Shown here: in pieces, positions 1 through 5,680 of the stretch
How the letters are laid out: each line of letters starts with the position of its first letter
Numbering within the stretch: position 1 is the stretch's first letter
Assembly (NCBI GenBank): GCA_029287695.1
Contig: JARFQQ010000143.1
Span: 1 to 6,000, forward strand
Origin: Gammaproteobacteria bacterium
Lineage (GTDB): Bacteria; Pseudomonadota; Gammaproteobacteria; Chromatiales; Chromatiaceae
DNA: 6,000 nucleotides
Direction of reading: 5' to 3'
Translations under genes and position numbers: made by a program
The notes under the pieces: generated by a model
The model's input: only the letters and a program-made list of their open reading frames with translations
Databases searched by the model: none
Told to the model about the DNA's origin: nothing

Positions 1-258
1 GGCGAGTTCGAGGCCGATCTTATCCTCTTCATGCCAGGCATGACCGGTAATACCTGGTTCGACAATACCGAGCTGCCGCGTTCAGAGGGCGGACTCATCA
101 AGGCTGACCGGCACTGTCGCGTCGAGGGCATGGAACATGTCTATGTCGCCGGCGATTCGGGCAGTTTCCCCGGGCCTGACTGGATGCCCAAGCAGGCACA
201 CATGGCAGACCTGCAGGCCGGAGCTGCGGCGAAGAATCTCGTCGCTGAATTTAGTTGA
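1..258 (+). CDS. SQR-like FAD-dependent oxidoreductase, C-terminal part ending at an in-frame TGA (5' end outside window)
   Basis: The frame is open from base 1, so the gene starts upstream and the ATG at 31 is internal. The 85 visible residues show the C-terminal half of the FAD domain of the pyridine nucleotide-disulfide oxidoreductase superfamily. A hydrophobic strand leading to PGMTG is followed by a VYVAGD motif (VAGD at bases 145-156), whose Asp typically contacts the FAD ribityl chain. Next comes PGPDWMPKQAHMADLQA, the pattern of sulfide:quinone oxidoreductases and type II NADH dehydrogenases just before the C-terminal helices. The family's role would be membrane-associated oxidation of sulfide (or NADH) with electrons passed to quinone. 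The redox cysteines lie mostly outside the window, so the substrate cannot be fixed. The frame ends at TGA 256-258, but protein-like coding continues in the same frame to 429, so the product is either truncated or read through. The gene converges on the hyp operon and is not part of it. Confidence 0.75.
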   Translation, partial: GEFEADLILFMPGMTGNTWFDNTELPRSEGGLIKADRHCRVEGMEHVYVAGDSGSFPGPDWMPKQAHMADLQAGAAAKNLVAEFS

Positions 259-429
259 CAGCCGGCAGATGCGACTTTCAAGGTGGAACTGGTCTGCATC
301 GTCGATTCCAATGATCGCGGCATGCTGGTTTCGCGTACTGAAAAACGTTCGCTGGTCTTGCCGAGCCTGAGTGCTTTTCACTGGCTCAAGCGTGGTTTCG
401 AATGGTGGTATCTCAGGCAGTACAGGTAA
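259..429 (+). pseudogene. In-frame continuation of the SQR-like gene beyond TGA 256-258 (56 codons plus TAA)
   Basis: Immediately after the TGA, the same frame runs open for 56 codons to TAA 427-429. The translation looks like a genuine C-terminal domain rather than random sequence. A beta-rich stretch (FKVELVCIVDSNDRGMLVSR) is followed by EKRSLVLPSL and then an amphipathic, aromatic and basic segment, FHWLKRGFEWWYLRQYR. That last segment resembles the C-terminal membrane-anchoring helix of SQR and type II NADH dehydrogenase proteins. There is no further stop, no frameshift and no good start codon for a separate gene: the only ATG, at 322-324, is mid-domain. This can be a recent nonsense mutation (for example CGA to TGA), a sequence error, or a read-through codon. 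I label it pseudogene for want of proof of read-through. The homology reading is from memory of family patterns. Confidence 0.6.
268..300 (+). other. Possible hairpin 10 bases downstream of the in-frame TGA
   Basis: GATGCGAC (268-275) pairs with GTCTGCATC (292-300), giving eight Watson-Crick pairs with one bulged T at 295. A TTC/GAA pairing (277-279 with 286-288) can close a six-base apical loop, AAGGTG. Its position just after TGA 256-258 is where recoding or read-through structures, including bacterial SECIS elements, occur. It does not fit the SECIS pattern well, and a stem of this size inside GC-rich coding DNA can arise by chance. Confidence 0.25.
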
Positions 430-458
430 ACAGAGGGCTATTCAATCATCGTGCAGGA

Positions 459-473
459 GCCCGCACCGCGGGC
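459..473. terminator. GC-rich hairpin between convergent genes, possible bidirectional terminator
   Basis: GCCCGC (459-464) and GCGGGC (468-473) form a perfect 6-bp stem with a 3-base ACC loop in the 53-base gap between the convergent SQR-like gene and the TSUP permease gene. An outer ATCAT/ATGAT pair (445-449 with 476-480) could extend it across an internal loop. Neither side has a clear T tract, so intrinsic termination would be weak. The placement between two convergent stops is the main support. Confidence 0.4.
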
Positions 474-482
474 GAATGATCT

Positions 483-1229
483 TCAATCGAGTAGCAGCTT
501 GATGGACATCAGGATAGAGATTGTTACCAGCATTGGTCTGATGAGCTTGCCACCGTGTTTGATGGCCATGTGTGATCCCAGGTAACTGCCGAGAATCTGG
601 CCGGCGCCCATCACGATCCCGGCAAGCCAGAGGATATGGCCACTGAGTATGAAAACGCCGAGCGCGACGACATTGCTCGTGAAGTTGAGCAACTTGGTGC
701 CGCCGATCGCCTGGGGCAGGGCGTATCCGAGCAGCAGGACGAAGGCAATGGTGAAAAACGATCCTGTGCCGGGCCCGAAGAAACCGTCATAGAAGCCTAT
801 CGTGAACCCGATGAGCACCGAGAAAGCCGTCAGCGATATGCGCTGCTCGCCGCTCTCGAGCCGGATCTTTTTCGAAAAGAGAAAATAGAGCGCGATGATG
901 ATGAGCATCACCGGAACCAGGGTTTCGAGCCAGGCATTGGGCAAGCGCTGAACGAGCAATGCGCCCGTCATGGCGCCAAGCAGGGTCATGAAGACGGCAA
1001 ACCAGAGTTTTCCCGGCGAGACCAGGCCATGGCGCACATAGTTGGCGGTTGCGGTGAAGCTCCCCATGCTGGCCTGCAGCTTGTTGGTAGCAATCGCCTG
1101 GATCGGTGACATGCCGGTCCAGAGCAGGGCCGGGATCGAGAGCAGTCCGCCACCACCCGCGATCGCATCAACGAAGCCTGCGACACCCCCGACGATGAAA
1201 AGGAAGAAGAGATCTCCGGGCTCGATCAC
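483..1229 (-). CDS. TSUP-family (YfcA/TauE/SafE-type) membrane permease
   Basis: This is a 248-residue, very hydrophobic protein with about seven or eight predicted membrane segments. It contains the internal duplication typical of the TSUP family (formerly DUF81). The first copy has GFVDAIAGGGGLLSIPAL at about residues 18-35 followed by ATNKLQASMGS at 47-57. The second has GFYDGFFGPGTGSF at 145-158 followed by a TKLLNFTSN block near 174-182. The pattern closely matches E. coli YfcA, whose length is similar. Family members are linked to export or import of sulfite, sulfoacetate and other small anions, but the substrate of YfcA-like proteins is not settled and cannot be read here. Translation starts at GTG 1229, which overlaps the mobA stop as GTGA, with a GGAAG ribosome binding site inside mobA. 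It is the last gene of the minus-strand operon and ends with TGA at 483-485, facing the SQR-like gene. A sulfur-compound role would suit that neighbour, but this is inference. Confidence 0.88.
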   Translation of the reverse strand: MIEPGDLFFLFIVGGVAGFVDAIAGGGGLLSIPALLWTGMSPIQAIATNKLQASMGSFTATANYVRHGLVSPGKLWFAVFMTLLGAMTGALLVQRLPNAWLETLVPVMLIIIALYFLFSKKIRLESGEQRISLTAFSVLIGFTIGFYDGFFGPGTGSFFTIAFVLLLGYALPQAIGGTKLLNFTSNVVALGVFILSGHILWLAGIVMGAGQILGSYLGSHMAIKHGGKLIRPMLVTISILMSIKLLLD

Positions 1230-1810
1230 CAGGCATCTTCCAGATCATCGGGCGTATTGATATTGGTAAAGGCATCGGGATCGCCGGAGAAATCAGCAAG
1301 GCCGATATCATGGATACCCAGCCACTCCTTGATACTGCGCCTGCCGGAGACGATCCAGGAATCCAGTTCGGGCATGAGGGAGACAGGCAGCAGCAGGTGT
1401 GCAGACTGCAAGTGCTTGCCGTCATGGGCGACGGCGATACCGCTGTTCGATCGGACCGACGCTTCGACAAGACGTTCCGTGAAATCCGGCGGTATGCCGG
1501 GCACATCACATGGCGCGACCAGCACCCAGCCTGTGCTGACCTGGTGCATGGAGGTGGCGATGCCGGCCAGGGGGCCTGCGAAACCTGGGAACATGTCCTC
1601 GACAACGCGATAACCCAGGCCGCGGTAGTAATCGATATGCCGGTTGGCATTGATCACTATTTCATGCACGTGCGGTTCGATCACATCGATGACGTGCTGC
1701 ACGAGCGGTTTGTCCTGCAGGATCAACATTCCCTTGTCTACGCCACCCATGCGCTCACCACGTCCGCCAGCAAGGATGACGGCGGTGATGTCGTCAGGCG
1801 AGATCGACAT
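1226..1810 (-). CDS. mobA: Molybdenum cofactor guanylyltransferase MobA
   Basis: MobA transfers GMP from GTP to molybdopterin-bound Mo to make the guanine dinucleotide cofactor (MGD). DMSO reductase-family enzymes such as formate dehydrogenase and nitrate reductase use it; the reaction is cytoplasmic. The 194 residues match the usual length and carry the family signature in order: LAGGRGERMGGVDKG (residues 13-27, nucleotide binding), NANRH at 54-58, GPLAGI at 79-84, PCDVP at 100-104 with the Mg-binding Asp at 102, and a C-terminal FTNINTPDDL at 181-190. All have direct counterparts in E. coli MobA. The ATG at 1810 directly precedes the first beta strand. It starts 10 bases after the permease stop, with only a weak purine-rich binding site. 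Its stop overlaps the TSUP gene start. Having mobA in a hyp operon is unusual and may mean that a molybdoenzyme and a hydrogenase are made together; that is inference. Confidence 0.95.
   Translation of the reverse strand: MSISPDDITAVILAGGRGERMGGVDKGMLILQDKPLVQHVIDVIEPHVHEIVINANRHIDYYRGLGYRVVEDMFPGFAGPLAGIATSMHQVSTGWVLVAPCDVPGIPPDFTERLVEASVRSNSGIAVAHDGKHLQSAHLLLPVSLMPELDSWIVSGRRSIKEWLGIHDIGLADFSGDPDAFTNINTPDDLEDAW
1237..1241 (-). promoter_or_regulatory. Ribosome binding site for the GTG start of the TSUP permease gene
   Basis: The minus strand reads GGAAG at 1241-1237, seven bases before GTG 1229-1227. The site lies inside the last codons of mobA. With the four-base GTGA stop/start overlap, it supports translational coupling and supports GTG as the true start; the residues just downstream already lead into the first membrane segment. 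Confidence 0.55.
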
Positions 1811-1820
1811 TTTTCTTGTT

Positions 1821-2501
1821 CTACGTCAGGGTTGAAAGTCCAATCATAATGGTTGCTGCGCCAATGACAACCTGTAATCCGTTGTGCAGCCAGGTCAGTC
1901 CCTTCGCGGAGGAACGCAGCGGAATCGCGATTGCTGCTGACAGTAACGCCATGCCAAGCATGGAGCCGACCCCGAAGAGCAGCATGTAGAACATGCCCTG
2001 CAGTGGTGAGCGGATCGTTTCCAGTGTCAGGATGATGAGTGCCGCCGACCCCGCCATGCCATGCACCAGGCCAATGACGAGAGCTCGAAACGGGAAGGAT
2101 TTTTCATGTTCGTGCCTGTGAGCAGCCGGATCGTGTGACTTCTCACCGGCATGGGAGTGCGCATGAAAATGGGTTTCGCCGTCACGATGGCTGTGGCGGT
2201 GGAAATGGATGCGTTCACTGATTACGCGGCGGATAACATCGAAGCCGAGAATCACGAGCATGATACCGACCGCGTACTCGAGCCAGCGTGCAACCTGCTC
2301 CGGCATGACGCTGTCCATCCAGATCACCATGGAGCCGAAGAGCACGAGGGTAATGGTATGACCGATGCCCCAGAAGGTCCCCTGGCGAATGGTATCGGCA
2401 AAGGAGTGTGAGCGCGCGGCAAGTGAGGCAACGGCTGCCACATGATCCGCTTCGAGTGCGTGGCGCATGCCGATGAGGAAGCCGAGTAGCAAGAGTGACA
2501 T
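1821..2501 (-). CDS. Nickel/cobalt permease, HX4DH type (NiCoT/NicO-like), with His-rich loop
   Basis: This is a 226-residue membrane protein with about six predicted segments. The first carries RHALEADH (His14, Asp19, His20), the HX4DH metal-recognition signature of nickel/cobalt transporters. A cytoplasmic-type loop at about residues 99-132 contains 12 histidines in 34 residues, as is common in Ni/Co permeases and the RcnA group. A second polar membrane motif, GLVHGMAGSAAL (144-155), is also characteristic. Its place directly after hypE (TGATG, one-base overlap; GAGG binding site at 2513-2510) argues for nickel uptake for [NiFe]-hydrogenase rather than for efflux. It is shorter than classical HoxN/NixA proteins (around 300 residues or more) and nearer to the short UreH/NicO-like relatives. 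HupE/UreJ-type proteins do the same job in other organisms but have different sequence patterns. The direction of transport and the choice of Ni or Co are inferred. It ends with TAG, the only gene in this operon not to use TGA. Confidence 0.83.
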   Translation of the reverse strand: MSLLLLGFLIGMRHALEADHVAAVASLAARSHSFADTIRQGTFWGIGHTITLVLFGSMVIWMDSVMPEQVARWLEYAVGIMLVILGFDVIRRVISERIHFHRHSHRDGETHFHAHSHAGEKSHDPAAHRHEHEKSFPFRALVIGLVHGMAGSAALIILTLETIRSPLQGMFYMLLFGVGSMLGMALLSAAIAIPLRSSAKGLTWLHNGLQVVIGAATIMIGLSTLT

Positions 2502-3571
2502 CAGCAGATCCTCGGCAGCTGCTCGCCGACCAGCAGGTCGACGATGCGTTCGCCGCCAAAGAGCGTCGACATCAGAACGGTTTCCGCGGGGGATGCGGTC
2601 ACCTCGCCGATGATACGACTGTCGGTTCCTGCAGGATGTGTTTGCATCGCCGCCAGCACTGCCTCAGTACACTCGTCGGGAACGATCGCGACGAGCTTTC
2701 CCTCGTTGGCGAGATAGAGGGGGTCAAGACCGAGTATCTCGCAGATGCCGCGGACCTCGTCCCGCAACGGCAATGCTTTTTCATCAATGCGTAACGCGAC
2801 GCGGCTGTCGGTGGCAAACTCGTTGAGAACCGTCGCCAGTCCGCCGCGCGTGGCATCCCGCATGCAGTGACTGTCCGGGCAAACAGCCAGCATGGTCTCC
2901 ACGAGCGAATTGAGCGGCTGGCAGTCTGTCTCGATGCTGTTTTCGATGGCAAGCTCGCCGCGTGCATCGACGATGGCAGCACCATGGTCGCCAATATGGC
3001 CGTTGATGATGATACGGTCGCCGGGCCTGGCGCGCCGCGCGTTGATCTCGATTCCTGCAGGGATCACACCAACCCCGGCGGTATTGATGAAGAGTTTGTC
3101 GGCCGCTCCCTTGTGAACTACCTTGGTATCACCCGTCACGATGCGTACGCCGGCCTCATCGGCAGCCTGTTTCATCGAAGCGGCCACACGCCGCAGTTCC
3201 TCGATGGCCAGGCCCTCCTCGATGATCATGCCGCAGGTCAGCCACAAGGGCACGGCGCCGCTCACGGCCAGGTCGTTGACCGTGCCCGTCACAGCCAGTT
3301 TGCCGATATCGCCACCTGGAAAGAAGAGCGGATCCACGACATAGGAATCCGTGGTCATTGCAAGCCTGTCGCCTCGCGTCGTCATCGAGGTGAGATCGAA
3401 GCGGGCCTGGTCCTCGAGCAGGTCGAGTTCCCGGTTGTCGAAAATCGAAACAAAGAGATCCTCGATGAGATCATGCATCGCCTTGCCGCCGGCACCATGT
3501 GACAGCGTGATCGTCTCTCCGCGTAACTTGCCGCGTCGACGCCGGCCGGGTGTGACCGGTACGCTGCTCAT
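2501..3571 (-). CDS. hypE: [NiFe]-hydrogenase maturation protein HypE
   Basis: HypE takes a carbamoyl group from HypF on its C-terminal cysteine and dehydrates it with ATP to a thiocyanate, the source of the two cyanide ligands of the hydrogenase iron. The cyanide is then passed to the HypC-HypD complex. The 356 residues show the PurM/ThiL-like fold. There is LSHGAGGKAMHDLI at 23-36, an ATP/Mg-binding segment TTDSYVVDPLFFPGGDIG (73-90), and GTVNDLAVSGA at 96-106. Next come the GDTKVV and RDATRGGLATVLNE blocks, then a C-terminal PRIC ending in the essential Cys356. I chose ATG 3571 over an in-frame start at 3712 because it has a GAGG binding site seven bases upstream, forms an ATGA overlap with the hypD stop, and gives a normal length. 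The longer version would run deep into hypD with non-homologous sequence. A short Arg-rich stretch (residues 10-17) precedes the conserved domain. Its stop shares one base with the start of the nickel permease gene. Confidence 0.97.
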   Translation of the reverse strand: MSSVPVTPGRRRRGKLRGETITLSHGAGGKAMHDLIEDLFVSIFDNRELDLLEDQARFDLTSMTTRGDRLAMTTDSYVVDPLFFPGGDIGKLAVTGTVNDLAVSGAVPLWLTCGMIIEEGLAIEELRRVAASMKQAADEAGVRIVTGDTKVVHKGAADKLFINTAGVGVIPAGIEINARRARPGDRIIINGHIGDHGAAIVDARGELAIENSIETDCQPLNSLVETMLAVCPDSHCMRDATRGGLATVLNEFATDSRVALRIDEKALPLRDEVRGICEILGLDPLYLANEGKLVAIVPDECTEAVLAAMQTHPAGTDSRIIGEVTASPAETVLMSTLFGGERIVDLLVGEQLPRIC

Positions 3572-4716
3572 GACCCGGCCTCGCGCTTCGCGACGAGTTC
3601 GTCGATGCTGACACTTCCGTAGCTGAAGTAGGCGGCACAGGCTCCCTCGGAGGAGACCATGAGTGCCCCCATCGGCGTCTCCGGAGTGCAGGCTGTACCG
3701 AAAATCTTGCATTCCCAGGGTTTGATGACTCCCTTGATGACTTCACCGCACTGGCAGGATTTCGGGTCGGCAATCTTCAGGTTCGGCACCGCAAACTTGC
3801 GCTCGGCGTCATAGTCGGCGTATGCCTTCCTGATTCGCACGCCGGAGTGATCGATGGAGCCGAGGCCGCGCCACTCGAAAAATTCACGAATCTCGAAAAC
3901 CTTGCTGATGGCCTCGAGCGCCGCCCTGTTGCCATCAGGAGGAACAATGCGCGCGTACTGGTTCTCGACCTCACTGCGTCCCTCCGCGAACTGCTTGAGC
4001 AGCATCCAGATCGACTGGAGAATGTCGAGCGGTTCGAAACCCGTGATCACGATCGGTCGGTCATAATCTCTGGCCACGAAGTCGAACGGCCGCGCGCCGA
4101 TGACCATGCTGACATGGCCCGGAGCGAGAAAGCCGTCGATCCTCATGTCAGGGGAGTCGAGGATCGCCTTGACTGTCGGCACGGTCGTGATGTGATTGCA
4201 GAAGAGCGAAAAGTTGCGGATACCTTCCTTCTCTGCCTGTAATACTGTGAGTGCCGTACTCGGCATCGTGGTTTCGAAGCCGAGCCCGAAAAAGATGACC
4301 TCTCGATCAGGGTTCTTGCGCGCGAGAGTGAGTGCATCGAGCGGCGAATAGACCATGCGAATATCGGCTCCCTCGGCCTTGGCTTGCAGGAGGCTCTTGC
4401 GAGAGCCCGGCACGCGCATGGCGTCGCCGAAAGTCGCGAAAATCACTTCGGGTCGCTCAGCCAGCGTGACGCAGTCATCGACGCGCCCCATGGGCAGCAC
4501 ACAGACCGGGCACCCGGGCCCGTGCACCATCTCGATACTCTTGGGTAACATCTGCTCGATGCCATATCGGAAGATGGCATGGGTGTGGCCACCACAGAAT
4601 TCCATCAGCAGCAGCGGCTTGTCGGGTGAGCAACCGATGCGTTCGGCCAGCGCGTGAATCTCGCGTTTCAGTGATTGCGCCTTGCCGTTGTCACGAAATT
4701 CGTCGACGAACTTCAT
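3568..4716 (-). CDS. hypD: [NiFe]-hydrogenase maturation protein HypD
   Basis: HypD is the [4Fe-4S] scaffold protein that, with HypC, holds the iron while the two CN and one CO ligands are attached. The 382 residues match the family length. Visible motifs are MEFCGGHTHAI (Cys41), HGPGCPVCV (Cys69 and Cys72), which keep the E. coli numbering of the essential cysteines, and the central GLGFETT block. A C-terminal cysteine cluster follows: CQCGEV (321, 323), WECKIFGTAC (336, 343) and EGAC (360), which supplies the Fe-S cluster ligands. The start ATG 4716 has GGAG seven bases upstream (4727-4724) and overlaps the isomerase stop as ATGA. Its own stop overlaps hypE in the same way, so translation of the block is likely coupled. 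No key residue is missing and the gene appears fully functional. Confidence 0.98.
   Translation of the reverse strand: MKFVDEFRDNGKAQSLKREIHALAERIGCSPDKPLLLMEFCGGHTHAIFRYGIEQMLPKSIEMVHGPGCPVCVLPMGRVDDCVTLAERPEVIFATFGDAMRVPGSRKSLLQAKAEGADIRMVYSPLDALTLARKNPDREVIFFGLGFETTMPSTALTVLQAEKEGIRNFSLFCNHITTVPTVKAILDSPDMRIDGFLAPGHVSMVIGARPFDFVARDYDRPIVITGFEPLDILQSIWMLLKQFAEGRSEVENQYARIVPPDGNRAALEAISKVFEIREFFEWRGLGSIDHSGVRIRKAYADYDAERKFAVPNLKIADPKSCQCGEVIKGVIKPWECKIFGTACTPETPMGALMVSSEGACAAYFSYGSVSIDELVAKREAGS
3579..3582 (-). promoter_or_regulatory. Ribosome binding site that fixes the hypE start
   Basis: The minus strand reads GAGG at 3582-3579, seven bases before ATG 3571. It lies within the final codons of hypD. 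It favours this start over the in-frame codon 141 bases upstream and fits coupled translation of hypD and hypE. Confidence 0.6.
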
Positions 4717-5399
4717 GCCCGATCTCCGCGCTTTCCGCGTGAGTCAGCAAGCAGTGTATGCGTCAGATCCCAGAGAATGTGATAGCAGGCGACATGAACC
4801 TCCTGGACGCGATGGATCGAGTCGGTTTCAACAACGAGACAGTGGTCGACCAGTCCGCTGGAGAGCATGTCACCACCGGTGCCGCCGGTGAGTCCGAAGG
4901 TTGTCATGCCCATGCTCCGGGCTTTTTCAAAGGCCGCCATGAGATTCTCCGAGTTACCGCTGGTCGAGAAACCGATCAGGCCGTCACCGGGTGATCCGTG
5001 TGCCTCGACCTGGCGCGTGAAGAGATGGCGCACGCCGATATCATTGGCTACCGCCGTGATCATGGCCGTGTCCATGGCGAGATTGATCGCCGGCAGAGAG
5101 GGCCGGCCGGCAGTGACAGGGTGCTGGAATTCCACGGCGAAGTGCGATGCATCGCAGCTCGAGCCTCCGTTTCCCATTGAGAACATGCGCTGTCCCGACC
5201 GGTAGACAGCGGCCATGGCGCGGGCTGTGTCGACAAGCTGTTGTGCATTGTTCGCGAAGAAGGACTGCTTGACCTCGATGCTGTCGCTGGCCTTGCTGTG
5301 TACAGAATCCAGCAGTGCATCGTTCTCGCTGGCCGCCTCTTTCTGACGGCCCGACAGGAAAGGGTAGAGTGCATCGAGATGTTCGCGGTTGTCCGGCAT
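4713..5399 (-). CDS. SIS-domain sugar-phosphate isomerase, GmhA-like, embedded in the hyp operon
   Basis: GmhA interconverts sedoheptulose 7-phosphate and heptose 7-phosphate, the first step towards ADP-heptose for lipopolysaccharide. This 228-residue protein has the SIS fold with GNGGSSCDASHFAVEF at 76-91, GFSTSGNSENL at 143-153 (phosphate-binding loop), LTGGTGG at 170-176 and RVQEVHVACYHIL at 197-209. Aligned by eye with E. coli GmhA (192 residues), catalytic Glu65 corresponds to Glu90 and His180 to His207. The metal-site His61 corresponds to His86, so the active site looks intact. About 25 extra N-terminal residues are predicted, polar and probably helical. The gene starts five bases after the hypC stop, with no good binding site of its own, and its stop overlaps hypD as ATGA, so it is a full member of the hydrogenase operon. 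Nearby heptose genes are absent. It could be a housekeeping GmhA that moved here or a paralogue with a role tied to hydrogenase. The fold is secure; the substrate is not. Confidence 0.88.
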   Translation of the reverse strand: MPDNREHLDALYPFLSGRQKEAASENDALLDSVHSKASDSIEVKQSFFANNAQQLVDTARAMAAVYRSGQRMFSMGNGGSSCDASHFAVEFQHPVTAGRPSLPAINLAMDTAMITAVANDIGVRHLFTRQVEAHGSPGDGLIGFSTSGNSENLMAAFEKARSMGMTTFGLTGGTGGDMLSSGLVDHCLVVETDSIHRVQEVHVACYHILWDLTHTLLADSRGKRGDRA

Positions 5400-5404
5400 G
5401 ATCG

Positions 5405-5680
5405 TCAGAGCGTAGTCTGCATGCTGTCGAGTGCTTCCTGGACTTCTCCGAGTTCGCTGAGGATAGCAAGGGTCTTTTCTGCTTCCTCCTCGTCAATCCG
5501 GCTCATGGCGAAGCCGACATGCACCAGCACCCAGTCGCCGACACAATCTTCGACAGGGTGCCCCTCCTCGATGATGCAGGCGATGTTGACCTCGCGGCGC
5601 ACGCCAGAGACATCGACTTTCGCCATGCTGTTTTCGGCATCGGTGATTTCGAGTATCTGTCCGGGAATTCCGAGACACAT
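5405..5680 (-). CDS. hypC: [NiFe]-hydrogenase maturation chaperone HypC (HypC/HybG/HupF family)
   Basis: HypC is the small chaperone that binds iron together with HypD and then delivers the Fe(CN)2CO unit to the hydrogenase large-subunit precursor. The 91 residues fit the family. The N-terminus MCLGIPGQI carries the essential Cys2, which becomes N-terminal after Met removal. The middle has REVNIACI, and the conserved GDWVLVHVGFAMSRIDEEEA block lies at 48-67, followed by an acidic helical tail. The start at 5680 shares one base with the hypF stop (TGATG), and a GAGG binding site lies ten bases upstream (5694-5691). The tail runs to about 15-20 residues past the usual conserved end, which is within family variation. 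HypC-type paralogues can be specific to one hydrogenase; which hydrogenase is served cannot be told, as no structural genes are in view. Confidence 0.97.
   Translation of the reverse strand: MCLGIPGQILEITDAENSMAKVDVSGVRREVNIACIIEEGHPVEDCVGDWVLVHVGFAMSRIDEEEAEKTLAILSELGEVQEALDSMQTTL

Noticed and set aside
256..258. Alternative genetic code in which TGA is a sense codon
   Set aside because: Seven of the eight minus-strand genes end in TGA at exactly the place where the family ends and the next gene starts, so TGA is the normal stop here.
256..258. Selenocysteine codon in the SQR-like protein
   Set aside because: The position is away from the known redox cysteines of the family and the hairpin that follows is a poor SECIS match. 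Kept only as a minor possibility under the hairpin finding.
31..258. Separate small gene starting at ATG 31
   Set aside because: The frame is open to base 1 and the residues before the ATG continue a flavoprotein strand, so this ATG is internal to a longer gene.
1310..1849. 179-codon open frame on the plus strand opposite mobA
   Set aside because: It is antisense to a well-supported gene, has no recognisable family pattern and is explained by GC-rich codon bias.
2867..3502. 211-codon open frame on the plus strand opposite hypE
   Set aside because: It is fully antisense to the conserved core of hypE; its composition is typical of a shadow frame.
2501..3712. Longer hypE starting at 3712 (403 residues)
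   Set aside because: The extra 47 residues lie wholly inside hypD in another frame and do not look like HypE. The start at 3571 has a binding site and the ATGA junction.
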